From Gemmatimonadota bacterium (lineage in GTDB: Bacteria > Gemmatimonadota > Gemmatimonadetes > Longimicrobiales > Longimicrobiaceae), in the NCBI GenBank assembly GCA_028287185.1, contig JAQBQD010000217.1:53824-117823 (forward strand): a stretch of DNA of 64,000 nt, written 5' to 3'. Made by a program: the position numbers and the translations under genes. Below the pieces are notes generated by a model that saw nothing but the letters and a program-made list of their open reading frames with translations, did not search any database and was not told where the DNA came from. Positions 22,849 to 31,764 of the stretch are shown piece after piece. How positions within the stretch are numbered: position 1 is the first letter of the stretch; every line of letters starts with the position of its first letter.

Positions 22849-24573
22849 ATGCGCACCCATGGCCGTCTTGTCCTGATCGCCGTCGCGGTCGCCGCCTGCG
22901 CGACCGCCGCGCCGCGCGGTGAGCTCCTCACCGTCGGGGAGCTGCGCGCGCGGCAGGCGCACGGCGCCGCGTCCGACTCCCTCGCCGCCGCGCCGCCGCC
23001 GGAGCGCGCCACCGCGTCGCCCGCTCCCCGGCCCCGGCCGGCGGGATCCGCCTCCGCTCCGGCTGAACCCGCGAGCGCAGCGAAGCTGGACAGCTCCGCC
23101 TCCGCCGCGCCGCGCAGCGGACCCGCCGCGCCGGCCGCCCGGAGCGCCGCCCCGCGGGTGGCCACCCGGCCCGCCGCGCACCGCTTCCCGGCGCCGCGAT
23201 GGATCCACGTGGACGACCCCAATCCCCCGGTGATCCCGTTCCAGCTCTTCGAGGACCCCATCGCCGACGTGATGCGCAGCCTCTCCGAGGCCGTGGGCGT
23301 CAACATCGTGCTGGATCAGGACACCGTCGTGCGGGCCATGAAGCTCACCGCCGAGGTCCACGACCTCCCCTGGCCGCTCGGGCTGGAGGCCGTCCTGGAA
23401 GCGCACCGGCTGCGCCCCGTCCAGCTCGCGTCCGGCGTGATCAAGATCGTGAGCGAGAAGTCCGCGCGGGACGACCAGCAGGTGGAGGAGGTCTCGCTGC
23501 GCTTCCTCACCGCGCGCGACATCCAGAGCGCCCTCGACGGGATCCTCCGCTCGGGATCGGACAGCAGCAGCGCCCGCGTGGAGTACGTCGGCGCGCCGGA
23601 GACCACCCGCCGCCTGATCGTCTACGGCTCGCCGGAGAAGCTGTCGCAGGTGCGCAGCCTGGTGGGACGCCTCGATCGCCGGCCGCCGACCATCTCCGTC
23701 GAGACGCGCATCGTCAGCGTCGACCGGTCGCGGATGCGGCGCGTGGGGCTGACGTACGCCTTCGGCCGCCTGGCGACCGACTCGGCGGGGAACTCACAGC
23801 CCGTGATGGACGTCCGCTCGGCGGCCTCGGGCGGCGTGCAGAGCAGCTACGGTCCGGCCGCCCGCCTGGTCTCCAACCTCGGCGGGCTCGGCAGGGTGGA
23901 CCTCAACGTCTTCATCGACGCGGTGGTCGGCAGCGGCTTCGCGGAGACCCAGACCACCCCCAGCATCACCACCACCAGCGAGATGTCGGCCCAGGTGCGG
24001 ATTGGCGACGCGATCGTGCTCCCGAACAACCAGCCCATCTTCGCGGGCGGAGGCTACGTCCTCCCCGGCGGTGCCGGCCAGGGCTCCCAGGGCGGCGCGC
24101 AGCAGCAGGGCGGCGGGAGCCGCGGCCAGGCGCCCGCGGGCTACGGCGACCAGGGCGGGGGCCTGCAGCCCGGCGCGGTCGGAGCCCAGGGCGACTACGG
24201 CCAGCAGGTGGGCGGCTACACGCGCTTCCAGACCGGCACGGCGCTCAAGGTCACCCCCTACGCGCTCGGGGACGGGCTGATCCGGGTGCGGGTGGACCTG
24301 CAGCGCGACGGCGGGCAGCTCTCCACGGACGGGCGCTCCATCACCGGCGGCAACCAGACGGCCTACACCGACGTGATCGTCCGCGACGGCTCCCCGATCG
24401 TGATCGCCGGCCTGACCGTCCACGCGCGGAGCCGCGGCCGGAACGGCGTTCCGGTGCTTTCCGACCTGCCCCTGCTCGGCTCCCTCTTCCGGATGGACGA
24501 GAACGCCGAGCACTACCAGGACCTGATCATCGTCCTCACACCCCGGATCGAGACCGATGAGCTGGCGAACTGA
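22849..24573 (+). CDS. pilQ: PilQ, type IV pilus outer-membrane secretin
   Basis: 574 residues. A signal sequence is followed by a long Ala/Pro-rich linker to about residue 115. The secretin N0 domain follows (FQLFEDPIADVMRSLSEAVGVNIVLDQD), then an N1/KH domain (VSLRFLTARDIQSALDGIL ... RRLIVYGSPEKLSQVRSLVGRLDRRPPTI) and the secretin core. The core ends with PVLSDLPLLGSLFRMDENAEHYQDLIIVLTPRI, the family's C-terminal signature. A Gly/Gln-rich loop (GAGQGSQGGAQQQGGG) interrupts the core and is unusual. It begins directly after the pilP stop (TAGATG). Confidence 0.85.
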   Translation: MRTHGRLVLIAVAVAACATAAPRGELLTVGELRARQAHGAASDSLAAAPPPERATASPAPRPRPAGSASAPAEPASAAKLDSSASAAPRSGPAAPAARSAAPRVATRPAAHRFPAPRWIHVDDPNPPVIPFQLFEDPIADVMRSLSEAVGVNIVLDQDTVVRAMKLTAEVHDLPWPLGLEAVLEAHRLRPVQLASGVIKIVSEKSARDDQQVEEVSLRFLTARDIQSALDGILRSGSDSSSARVEYVGAPETTRRLIVYGSPEKLSQVRSLVGRLDRRPPTISVETRIVSVDRSRMRRVGLTYAFGRLATDSAGNSQPVMDVRSAASGGVQSSYGPAARLVSNLGGLGRVDLNVFIDAVVGSGFAETQTTPSITTTSEMSAQVRIGDAIVLPNNQPIFAGGGYVLPGGAGQGSQGGAQQQGGGSRGQAPAGYGDQGGGLQPGAVGAQGDYGQQVGGYTRFQTGTALKVTPYALGDGLIRVRVDLQRDGGQLSTDGRSITGGNQTAYTDVIVRDGSPIVIAGLTVHARSRGRNGVPVLSDLPLLGSLFRMDENAEHYQDLIIVLTPRIETDELAN

Positions 24574-26194
24574 TCGCGTCGCCGCGGCGGTGCTGCTCCT
24601 CATGGCCGGCGGGTGCATGGACCAGGGCGACCTCTTCCGCCCGGTGCCGGAGCGGGTGGCGCACGCTCCCCGGCTTCGCCTGACGGCCGAGAGCTACGTC
24701 CTCTACGAGGGCGACCGCGTGCCGCTGCGGGTCGACAGCCTGGACGGGCGGCAGGGAAGCGTCGAGGTGCTGGTGCTGGACCGCGCCCGGGCGGTGGTCT
24801 GGCGGTCGGCGCCGGTGGCGCTGTCCGACTCGCTCGTCTCGGTGCCGGTCACGGGACTTCCGGCCACAGTGTACGGCGACACCACGCTCGCGCTGAGCGC
24901 GGACCTGGACGTGGACGGCCACCGGATCTACGCGAGCGACGACACCGCCCCCGCGCTGTCCCGGGACGGCGCCTCCTCCCGCCCGGTGCGGTTCTATCCG
25001 GGAGCGGTGGTTGGGGTGGGCGCCGGGCAGCCGCAGGCGTTCGCGCTGGACGCGGCAACGGGGCGCCTCTTCTTCTCGGTGCGCGAGCGCGACCGCATCG
25101 GTGTCCTCGATCTCGCCCTCGGCCGGGAGACCGCCGGGGTGGAGGTGCCTACCGGTCCGGTCGCGCTGCGCTTCCGCGGCGGGCGGCTCGGCGCGCTGGT
25201 CGCCGACGGCACCGAGCTGATGGTCTTCGACGCCGCCGGCGTGCCCTCCCTCACCGGCCGGATGCTGCTGCCCACGCTCCGTCTCGACGTGCAGACCCTT
25301 CGCGCGGCCGGAGACAGCGCGACGCCCGCGCAGGTCGACACCCTGGCGGCCGCCGTGCGCCCCTACGCGGCGGGGCTCGCCTGGGGCTGCGCCGATCCGG
25401 CCTGTGCGGGGCTGGTCGCCTTCACGTCGAGCCGGCTGGCCGGCGTGGACGCGACCGACGGCTCGGCGGTGATGCGCCGGCTCGCGCCGGGCGGGGGCGT
25501 CCTGGGGGCGCCGCTGGTGGTCCCCGCGTTCTCGGCCAGGGTGCTACCGAGCGATACCGTGCCGTCGCGGGTGCGGATCTTCGCGGCCGGCGCTGGTGGG
25601 AGAGACTCCGTCGTCTTCGACGGGCCAGACCGGATGCGCTGTCCCACGGCGTCCCTGGGCGCAGGGCCGTTTGACGTGGCACCCGGGAGCGCCGCCGTCC
25701 TCTACGCCTCCGTCGTGGGCGACCTCGCGTGCGGGGACGGCACGAGGATCATGCGGATCGACCAGGCGGCGGCCGACGCGCCGCGCTTCGACGCCCTCGC
25801 ACGCCGCAACGAGCTGGGCGAGGACCGCATCGGCGTGGTGAAGGAGATCCGGGTCTCACCGGACGGGCAGTACGTGCTCGTCCGCGGCGCCGACCGCGTC
25901 CACCTCCTCGACGCGGAGCTGCGCCTGCGGGCCACCGTGGCGATCTCCGCTCCGAGCGCCATCGCGTGGGTGGAGGGCACCGCGGCGGGCTCCGCGTACT
26001 TCGCCGTGGCCGGGGCGGACGGCGTGGACCTGTACGACACGACCACCCGGAAGGTCGCCGCAAGGCTGCCGCTCGGACCCACGCGCGAAGACCTGCTGGC
26101 CGTCTGGCGCTACGGCGCCGAGCTCGTGGCGGCCGCCGCTCCGCTCAGCCGTGACGGGCTGGTGGTCGCGCGGATCCCCGTCCCCCTGAACTGA
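24557..26194 (+). CDS. Lipoprotein, probable beta-propeller, in the pilus operon
   Basis: 545 residues. A lipoprotein signal (VLLLMAGGC) places it in the outer or inner membrane. Repeats of about 40 residues such as FALDAATGRLFFSVRERDRIGVLDLALGR and EIRVSPDGQYVLVRGADRVHLLDAELRLR are typical of a six- or seven-blade propeller. The start overlaps the pilQ end by 17 bases in another frame, and a Roadblock gene follows. It may dock on the secretin or pilus base; that is inferred from position. No enzyme motif was seen. Confidence 0.65.
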   Translation: MSWRTDRVAAAVLLLMAGGCMDQGDLFRPVPERVAHAPRLRLTAESYVLYEGDRVPLRVDSLDGRQGSVEVLVLDRARAVVWRSAPVALSDSLVSVPVTGLPATVYGDTTLALSADLDVDGHRIYASDDTAPALSRDGASSRPVRFYPGAVVGVGAGQPQAFALDAATGRLFFSVRERDRIGVLDLALGRETAGVEVPTGPVALRFRGGRLGALVADGTELMVFDAAGVPSLTGRMLLPTLRLDVQTLRAAGDSATPAQVDTLAAAVRPYAAGLAWGCADPACAGLVAFTSSRLAGVDATDGSAVMRRLAPGGGVLGAPLVVPAFSARVLPSDTVPSRVRIFAAGAGGRDSVVFDGPDRMRCPTASLGAGPFDVAPGSAAVLYASVVGDLACGDGTRIMRIDQAAADAPRFDALARRNELGEDRIGVVKEIRVSPDGQYVLVRGADRVHLLDAELRLRATVAISAPSAIAWVEGTAAGSAYFAVAGADGVDLYDTTTRKVAARLPLGPTREDLLAVWRYGAELVAAAAPLSRDGLVVARIPVPLN

Positions 26195-26210
26195 GCTGGA
26201 GGTGATGCGA

Positions 26211-26828
26211 GTGAGTGCGCTGATCGAGTACCGCCGCGCGCTGTCCGCGCTGCACGGTGAGCTGGACCTCCTGCTGGCACCGGCAGGCCTCCGGGTCGAC
26301 GCGGTCCAGCCGGAGGGAGCCGGGTGGGTGCTGCGGGTGTCCGGGACGGCGACGGGAGCGGCAGTGAGCGGAGCAGGCGCGGGGAGCGCCACCCGCGTGA
26401 GCAGCGTGGCCGACGCGTCCAGCGGGGCCGCCCGGGCGGCACGCGAGGCGGTGGCCCTGACGCGAGCCGGAAACGAGACGCTGATGGAGATGCTGGGGCG
26501 GGCCGGCGCCCACCTCGCCGTCGGACGCCTCCGTGGCGAGGGAGGGCTGCACGCGCCGGCGCCGGAAGGCGGCGAGCGCCTGGCCTGGCTTGCGGCGACG
26601 CTCGTGGGCGACACCGTCCTGGCGGTGCGGCACGTGGGCGGACCGGAGGAAGGGGCGGAGGTGATGGAGGAGCTGCAGCGGCAGCTGGCCGTCTTCGGGC
26701 GCGAGAGCCGCCGGGTTTCCGGTGCGGAGGACCCCGCGCCGTTCCTGGCGGCCGTGGACTCCTGGATGCCGGCGGGGTTCCCGCGCGGAGCCGCCTTCCT
26801 CGCCCACGCGGGGGTGCGCGATGCCTAA
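26211..26828 (+). CDS. Roadblock/LC7-like regulator paired with an MglA-type GTPase
   Basis: About 205 residues. GTG 26211 is preferred because GGAGG at 26198-26202 lies 8 bases before it and only 2 bases before the ATG at 26205. The C-terminal half (RGAAERL-like GGERLAWLAATLVGDTVLAVRHVGG) resembles the strand-helix pattern of Roadblock/MglB proteins. The start of the GTPase overlaps its last codons by 8 bases. In Myxococcus and Thermus, MglB is the GTPase-activating partner of MglA and sets polarity of pili. The same pairing is likely here, but sequence support for the Roadblock fold is moderate. Confidence 0.5.
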   Translation: MSALIEYRRALSALHGELDLLLAPAGLRVDAVQPEGAGWVLRVSGTATGAAVSGAGAGSATRVSSVADASSGAARAAREAVALTRAGNETLMEMLGRAGAHLAVGRLRGEGGLHAPAPEGGERLAWLAATLVGDTVLAVRHVGGPEEGAEVMEELQRQLAVFGRESRRVSGAEDPAPFLAAVDSWMPAGFPRGAAFLAHAGVRDA

Positions 26829-27438
26829 CCTCATCGCCAGCCGGAGGCAGATCTCGCTGCGCGTCGTGTACGCAGGTCCCGGCGTGGGAGGCAAGACGAC
26901 CAACCTACGGCAGATCCAGGCCCAGTTCCCGGAGTTCCGGATGGCGGAGCTGGCGACGGCCGGGGAGCGCACCCTGGGTGGGGACTTCCTCCCAGTGGCG
27001 CTGGGTGCCGAGCGCGTGGACGGATGGGAGCTGAAGCTCAGCCTCTCCAGCGTCCCGGGGCAGATCCAGTATGCCGATTCGCGCGCGGCGGTGCTCAAGG
27101 CGGCGGACGTGATCGTCTTCGTGGCCGACAGCCACCCGCTGCGGCAGCAGGCGAACCTCTACGCCCTTGACGACGTCCGCGCGCTGCTGGCCGCGGAAGG
27201 ACGGAAGCCCGGCGGAGTGCCGCTGGTCTTCCAGTACAACAAGTGCGACCTCCCGGATGCCATTCCGCCGGAGGAGCTGGACGCACGCCTCAATCCCGGA
27301 GGTGCGCCCGCGGTCGCCGCGGTGGCGCTGGACGGGGTGGGCGTGTTCGAGACGCTGGCCGAAGCGCTGGATCTCGCGGTCGCGGAGGCGCGGCGTTACC
27401 TCGCGCGGGCCATGCCCCCGCGCGCTGCATCGGCATGA
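26821..27438 (+). CDS. mglA: MglA-type Ras-like GTPase
   Basis: 205 residues. The P-loop YAGPGVGGKTTNL at residues 17-29 is the MglA variant of GxxxxGKT. SSVPGQ at 76-81 replaces the usual DxxG of motif G3, as in MglA. QYNKCDLPD at 138-146 is the guanine-specificity NKxD motif. MglA controls which pole carries active pili and where PilB or PilT act. Here it lies between the pilQ operon genes and the major pilin, which supports that role. The ATG overlaps the Roadblock gene end. Confidence 0.8.
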   Translation: MPNLIASRRQISLRVVYAGPGVGGKTTNLRQIQAQFPEFRMAELATAGERTLGGDFLPVALGAERVDGWELKLSLSSVPGQIQYADSRAAVLKAADVIVFVADSHPLRQQANLYALDDVRALLAAEGRKPGGVPLVFQYNKCDLPDAIPPEELDARLNPGGAPAVAAVALDGVGVFETLAEALDLAVAEARRYLARAMPPRAASA

Positions 27439-27484
27439 CGGCGTGGGCCGTCTGCCGCTTCACCCCCTGATGGACGAGGTGCGT

Positions 27485-27934
27485 ATGCGAAAGCTGTGGA
27501 GGAAGGTGAGCAGCAAGGCGGGCGAGTCGGTCCTGCGCCCGCTGCGCTCGGAGCAGGGCTTCACGATGATCGAGCTGATGGTGGTCGTCGTGGTAATCGC
27601 GATCCTGGCCGCCGCGGTCGGGTTCACGTCCACGAAGCTGATCGGCAAGAGCGTGGACGACACGATGGCCAGCGACGCCAAGACGGTCCACACCGCGCTC
27701 ACCGAGCACTTCGTGGACTGGAACCGGTTCCCCTCGACGATCGCGCCGACCGCGGGCGGCACGGCGAGCGCGACGAACATGCTCTTCGACGCGAGCGACG
27801 GGAACGTGATCGCGGTGGGCACCGGGTCGACATCCACGCAGATCACGATCAACGTCACCAACCCGAAGCACGCCGGCTACACCTGCAGCATCACGGTGAG
27901 GCCGAGTGGCACGGCGAAGCCCGTGTGTGCCTGA
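27485..27934 (+). CDS. pilA: Major type IV pilin
   Basis: 149 residues. A basic 25-residue leader ends SEQG, and FTMIELMVVVVVIAILAAAVGF follows with Glu at mature position 5, so PilD cleavage and N-methylation are expected. The mature domain is short, about 124 residues, with two cysteines near the end (YTCSITV ... KPVCA) that can close the usual C-terminal disulfide loop. ATG 27485 is chosen because GAGG lies five bases upstream; ATG 27470 would add five residues. A strong hairpin follows 27 bases after the stop. Confidence 0.85.
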   Translation: MRKLWRKVSSKAGESVLRPLRSEQGFTMIELMVVVVVIAILAAAVGFTSTKLIGKSVDDTMASDAKTVHTALTEHFVDWNRFPSTIAPTAGGTASATNMLFDASDGNVIAVGTGSTSTQITINVTNPKHAGYTCSITVRPSGTAKPVCA

Positions 27935-27960
27935 CGTCCGCCTCAACGGGTTGAAACGAA

Positions 27961-27986
27961 GCGGGGTGCCTCTAGGGGCACCCCGC
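27961..27986 (+). terminator. Hairpin terminator after the major pilin
   Basis: A perfect 10-bp stem (GCGGGGTGCC with GGCACCCCGC, loop TCTAGG) lies 26 bases downstream of the pilin stop. There is no long T-run after it, but the stem is strong and stands at the end of the operon. Confidence 0.75.
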
Positions 27987-28180
27987 GGTGCATGGTGGAT
28001 CGCCAATGCATTGGCACCAAGTTGTCCCGCTGCCGGTTGCGAGGGCATTTGGTAAGGGCCATCGACGTACCATTCCGAGAACAGCCGCGTGTGACTCTCT
28101 TGTTCTCGGGTGCGTACCAGTTTATTAGTATTTGTCGTATGAGTTGCGTTGGGCCATCTCCTCCTTCACACCATCCTCTA

Positions 28181-29125
28181 ATGAAGACCATCCCCGAGTC
28201 CTGCCGGAGGGCTGGAATTGGCTTAGCATTCTTTACTTGTCTGAGTCAGACTAGCGTTCTTCGCGCGCAGGGTGGAGCTCCGGTGATCGTGTTTGTCCAT
28301 GGTCGTGGTCAGGAGGGACGAACTAGAGACGAAGTGCGGAGGGAGTTCTTAGGAGCTTTCGCAAGTGGCCAACGTCGATGGTTCGGCCGTGAAGTCGTCC
28401 CTGTCTCGAATCAGGACTTCGTCTGGTATGCAGACGTGATTGATCCGACGACCCCGGCGACCGCGACGAGCGGCGGGTGCATGTTCGCGGAAGAGGATGT
28501 TACGTCCGAGTCCACGTCAGGACCGCCTCTTCGGGAGCGCCTTCTTGCCTTCGCGCGCCGCATCGGAGTCGATGATGATGGTCTGCGCTTACTGACCGAA
28601 GACACGTATCGGTACCTGAGTTCTGCAACAGCCCGGTGTGAAGCTGATAGTCGTCTCGAAGCCGAACTCGCTGCGCGTCAGTGGCAAAGGCGACCACTAG
28701 TCATCGTGGCCCACAGTATGGGAGGCATTGTTGCCTACTCATCGCTTCGAAGTAATGCTCAGATCCCCAAACCTGAAGAACGGCTGAGGATTGCGCACTT
28801 AATAACTGTTGGCACCCAAGTAGGGACCGACTTGATACTCGACGGCCTTCACGGCACGTACACAGCGCGACCTGTACCTTTGCCGATGACAATTTCACGG
28901 TGGACGAATTTTCGGAATGCGCGTGATGTACTCGCATTCCCTGTGCGACCGGCGTTCATGGCGACCAACGGCATGCGACGACCTGTTGATGTATCGATCA
29001 ACGAAGGAGGATCGCGCCATGCAATCACCACCTATCTCGCCAACCGAGAGGTAATTAGGACCATAGTGAAAGCTTGGTGCTCAACAAATCAAACACCGCC
29101 ACCTCAATGCTCGAACGTGCGCTGA
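28181..29125 (+). CDS. Secreted alpha/beta hydrolase (lipase/esterase-like)
   Basis: 314 residues. The signal peptide ends ...TSVLRAQ. The fold starts with VIVFVHGRGQEG (oxyanion HG at 40-41), and the nucleophile elbow is VAHSMGG with Ser179. Late in the chain GGSRHAITTYL may supply the catalytic His. It resembles PGAP1-like or triacylglycerol lipase-like serine hydrolases. The GC content is visibly lower than in the pilus genes, and the gene with its partner separates the two halves of the pilus locus, so it was probably inserted. ATG 28181 gives a proper signal peptide; the frame extends upstream without one. Confidence 0.65.
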   Translation: MKTIPESCRRAGIGLAFFTCLSQTSVLRAQGGAPVIVFVHGRGQEGRTRDEVRREFLGAFASGQRRWFGREVVPVSNQDFVWYADVIDPTTPATATSGGCMFAEEDVTSESTSGPPLRERLLAFARRIGVDDDGLRLLTEDTYRYLSSATARCEADSRLEAELAARQWQRRPLVIVAHSMGGIVAYSSLRSNAQIPKPEERLRIAHLITVGTQVGTDLILDGLHGTYTARPVPLPMTISRWTNFRNARDVLAFPVRPAFMATNGMRRPVDVSINEGGSRHAITTYLANREVIRTIVKAWCSTNQTPPPQCSNVR

Positions 29126-30411
29126 TGATTGTGCGCCGCGTGCCCTCGCGCGGAATTCTTTCAGCTCGGGTCGCGTATCTTTTAGTGATTGCCTTGTTGA
29201 TCGCAAATCCTAGCATTGCACAGGAGGTATTTTCGACACAAGAGAAATTCATGGCAGCTGAGGAAAATGCTCTCCCAGGCCGATTAGAACTCCGGCCACG
29301 CAGCAGCTACGATGAACTGAATGTGATAGTTGACTCTGCCCGTCTCGCGTTGAACCGCTTCTACGGAGTGTCGCCCCAATTTCGTTGGAGTGGGATTCCC
29401 GGTGCGCGAAATTCATACGCGCGACCAGATGTGGGGATTGTAATTAGCGAGGCCCGGACGGCAGAATTGCGTGACGAACTCGACACGAAATCCCTCTCCG
29501 ATGTAATCCGCTTTCTTCTCGCACACGAAACCGCACACATCGCGCAATACCAGCGGTATGGATTTTCCAGTGTCACCGCGCCCTCCTGGCGGAGAGCCGC
29601 GGAGTGCCACGCGGACATGTGGGCAGCGATGGCACTTGTGAATCTACTCGTAGATGCGGGGACAAGCTTGGATGAAGCTAGGCGCCGCACGAGGTCGGCT
29701 TACCAACTTGCCAATGCGATGGGTGAGGTCCGTTGGGTAGACGCGCAACACCATCCCACACCCGAGCAGCGCGTGCTCTGTACCTCCGTGGGGACCGTCG
29801 CTGGACTTCAGCTATTCTTGATTCGGCGATTCCAGGAATCTGGTGAGGACGTCTACCTTCGCGAGATTAAGCGTTGGCAAACAGCGTTACCTGCTGGTCT
29901 CCCCACCTTGTTCGCGCCCGGAGACTCGGTCTGGCCGTGGACTCGCCAAGCCGCCGAGGCAATTGTCGATCCGCAGTCGAGTCTCTGGACAGACACCCCC
30001 TTCTCGCTCCCTGAGTGGATCATCCGTACCGCATCTTCTGCCACGCACGGGCCGAGTGCCCTCGCGGCGGAGGCGTCGAAGCCACTGCCGCCTGCTCCGG
30101 CTAAATGTAAAGTCCACGCCCGAGAGGGTTTTACCGAGTTGGTCTGCTTTTCGCCGGTATCGGTCTCGGCTTCAGCGGTCACGCGCTATTACGAGAGTCG
30201 AGTAGGCCTTTTCGAAATCCTGCTCCGGAGAATCGGTTGGTCGGCTGCTTCACGATGTTTCTCCACTGATGGGCCAGTCGCGGTGTGGGTAGACTCGCGC
30301 GAGCGGGCAGCGGTGGAGGTGGCAGCGTCGATGGCGCGATTGGGAGTTTCAACACGCGTTTTCGCCGCCGATCAGGCAACCCAACTGCATTGCGGCGGGA
30401 CGAGGCCGTAA
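29125..30411 (+). CDS. Secreted zinc metalloprotease-like protein
   Basis: 428 residues. A signal peptide (VAYLLVIALLIANPSIAQ) precedes the mature protein. HETAH at 134-138 with ECHAD near 160-164 forms a gluzincin-like HExxH...E/D zinc site. The C-terminal 100 residues contain two or three Cys and a YYESRVGLFE stretch. The chosen ATG shares a base with the hydrolase stop (TGATG), so the two secreted enzymes are coupled; an ATG at 29107 is possible. The substrate is unknown. Lower GC content suggests joint acquisition with the hydrolase. Confidence 0.65.
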   Translation: MIVRRVPSRGILSARVAYLLVIALLIANPSIAQEVFSTQEKFMAAEENALPGRLELRPRSSYDELNVIVDSARLALNRFYGVSPQFRWSGIPGARNSYARPDVGIVISEARTAELRDELDTKSLSDVIRFLLAHETAHIAQYQRYGFSSVTAPSWRRAAECHADMWAAMALVNLLVDAGTSLDEARRRTRSAYQLANAMGEVRWVDAQHHPTPEQRVLCTSVGTVAGLQLFLIRRFQESGEDVYLREIKRWQTALPAGLPTLFAPGDSVWPWTRQAAEAIVDPQSSLWTDTPFSLPEWIIRTASSATHGPSALAAEASKPLPPAPAKCKVHAREGFTELVCFSPVSVSASAVTRYYESRVGLFEILLRRIGWSAASRCFSTDGPVAVWVDSRERAAVEVAASMARLGVSTRVFAADQATQLHCGGTRP

Positions 30412-30561
30412 TCCCCCAGGAGCGCAATGTCCTCCGTGCAGAGCGAGGCTGTCATGCTGCGGGTCTGAAGCCCGCTTGGACGCTCCCCGCGAACGGATAT
30501 GAATCTCACTGGGACAGCGCAGCGTGGCAGCATTCGCCTTTGGTGATGCGGTGGCGTCGGA

Positions 30562-31758
30562 TCAACTTGTCACCGCCTGCATCGATGCCGTCATCAGTGC
30601 GTATACCCCGCCCACCAGCAGCGCCACGGGGACCATGATGATGATGATCGCCAGAGGCTCCAGCCTACTGGTGAGCTTGTCCACGCTGTACGAAGTCTCC
30701 TCCTCGAAATACTCCGCCAGCTCCGCCAGCATTTCCCCGAGACGGCCGCCTTCCTCGCCCACGCGCACGAGCTTGCTCGCGATTGGCGCGATCCCCGCCA
30801 GCTGCATCTCCTGCCAGAGCGGCCGGCCGTGCGCGTGGCCGCGGGAGACGGCGCCGAGCTGGGCGCGCAGCTTCCGGTTGCCGATCGTCTGCGCCGCCAT
30901 CTCGACGGCCGCGGCGACCGGAGAGCCGCTGGAGTAGAGGATCGCGAACAGCCGGGCCCACGCCGCCAGCGCCGCCTGGGAGAGCAGGGTGCCGAGGATG
31001 GGGATGCGCAGCATCGCCCCGTCCACTCGCGTGCGCAGCCCCTCGCGCGTCCGGTAGGCTCGTACTCCGACCCACCCCAGCAGCACTCCTCCCAGCAGCA
31101 TCGCCGGCCCGGCGACGGTGAGCACGTGGCTCGCCCCGAGCATGATCCGCATGATGAGCGGAGCTTCGGCGCCGGCGTCCGCGACCGCTTTCGCGAAGCG
31201 CGGCACCACCACGTAGAGGATGAGGATGGAGACCACCGTCCCGACTCCCAGGATCGTGGCGGGGTAGGCCAGCCCCTTCACCACCTTTCGGCGGGTCTCC
31301 TGGGACCGCCTCCGGCTTTCCGCGAGCATGCGCATCACGTCCTGCAGGTTGGCCTGCTCGCCGGCGCGGACGGCCGCGACGTACACGGGGTCGAAGACTG
31401 CCGGGTGCTCCGCCAGCGTGTCCGCGAGCGAGCGGCCGCGCCGCACATGCACGCTCACATCCCAGAGGACGCGCTCCATGCGAGCGTCCCCCAGGTCATC
31501 GCGCGTGACCTCCAGCGACTCCTGCAGCGTCAGGCTGCGCAGCAGGGACGCGGTCATGCGCGTGAACAGCAGCACGGAAGCCGGCTTGGGCTTGCCGCTC
31601 CCCCATTCCCGCGACAGGAAGGACGGCCGGATGGAGGAGACGTGGACCTGGTCGCGGCTTCCGAGGGAGTCCCGGGCGACCATCTCGCTGGGCGCCTTGA
31701 TGCTCCCGGACACGGGCTCTCCGAGGGCGTTCACCCCCGCGAAGTGAAATGTCGGCAT
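30562..31758 (-). CDS. pilC: PilC, type IV pilus inner-membrane platform protein
   Basis: 398 residues. An N-terminal FxYxAxNAxG-like start (MPTFHFAGVNALGEPVSG) is followed by two GspF domains: the first with LLRSLTLQESLEV, the second with LFAILYSSGSPVAAAVEMAAQTIGN. Three membrane segments are visible (TILGVGTVVSILILYVVV, VAGPAMLLGGVLLGWVG and a C-terminal LAIIIIMVPVALLVGGVYALM). PilC couples PilB/PilT to pilin insertion. It lies six bases after the pilB stop. Confidence 0.9.
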   Translation of the reverse strand: MPTFHFAGVNALGEPVSGSIKAPSEMVARDSLGSRDQVHVSSIRPSFLSREWGSGKPKPASVLLFTRMTASLLRSLTLQESLEVTRDDLGDARMERVLWDVSVHVRRGRSLADTLAEHPAVFDPVYVAAVRAGEQANLQDVMRMLAESRRRSQETRRKVVKGLAYPATILGVGTVVSILILYVVVPRFAKAVADAGAEAPLIMRIMLGASHVLTVAGPAMLLGGVLLGWVGVRAYRTREGLRTRVDGAMLRIPILGTLLSQAALAAWARLFAILYSSGSPVAAAVEMAAQTIGNRKLRAQLGAVSRGHAHGRPLWQEMQLAGIAPIASKLVRVGEEGGRLGEMLAELAEYFEEETSYSVDKLTSRLEPLAIIIIMVPVALLVGGVYALMTASMQAVTS

Positions 31759-31764
31759 GGTGGC

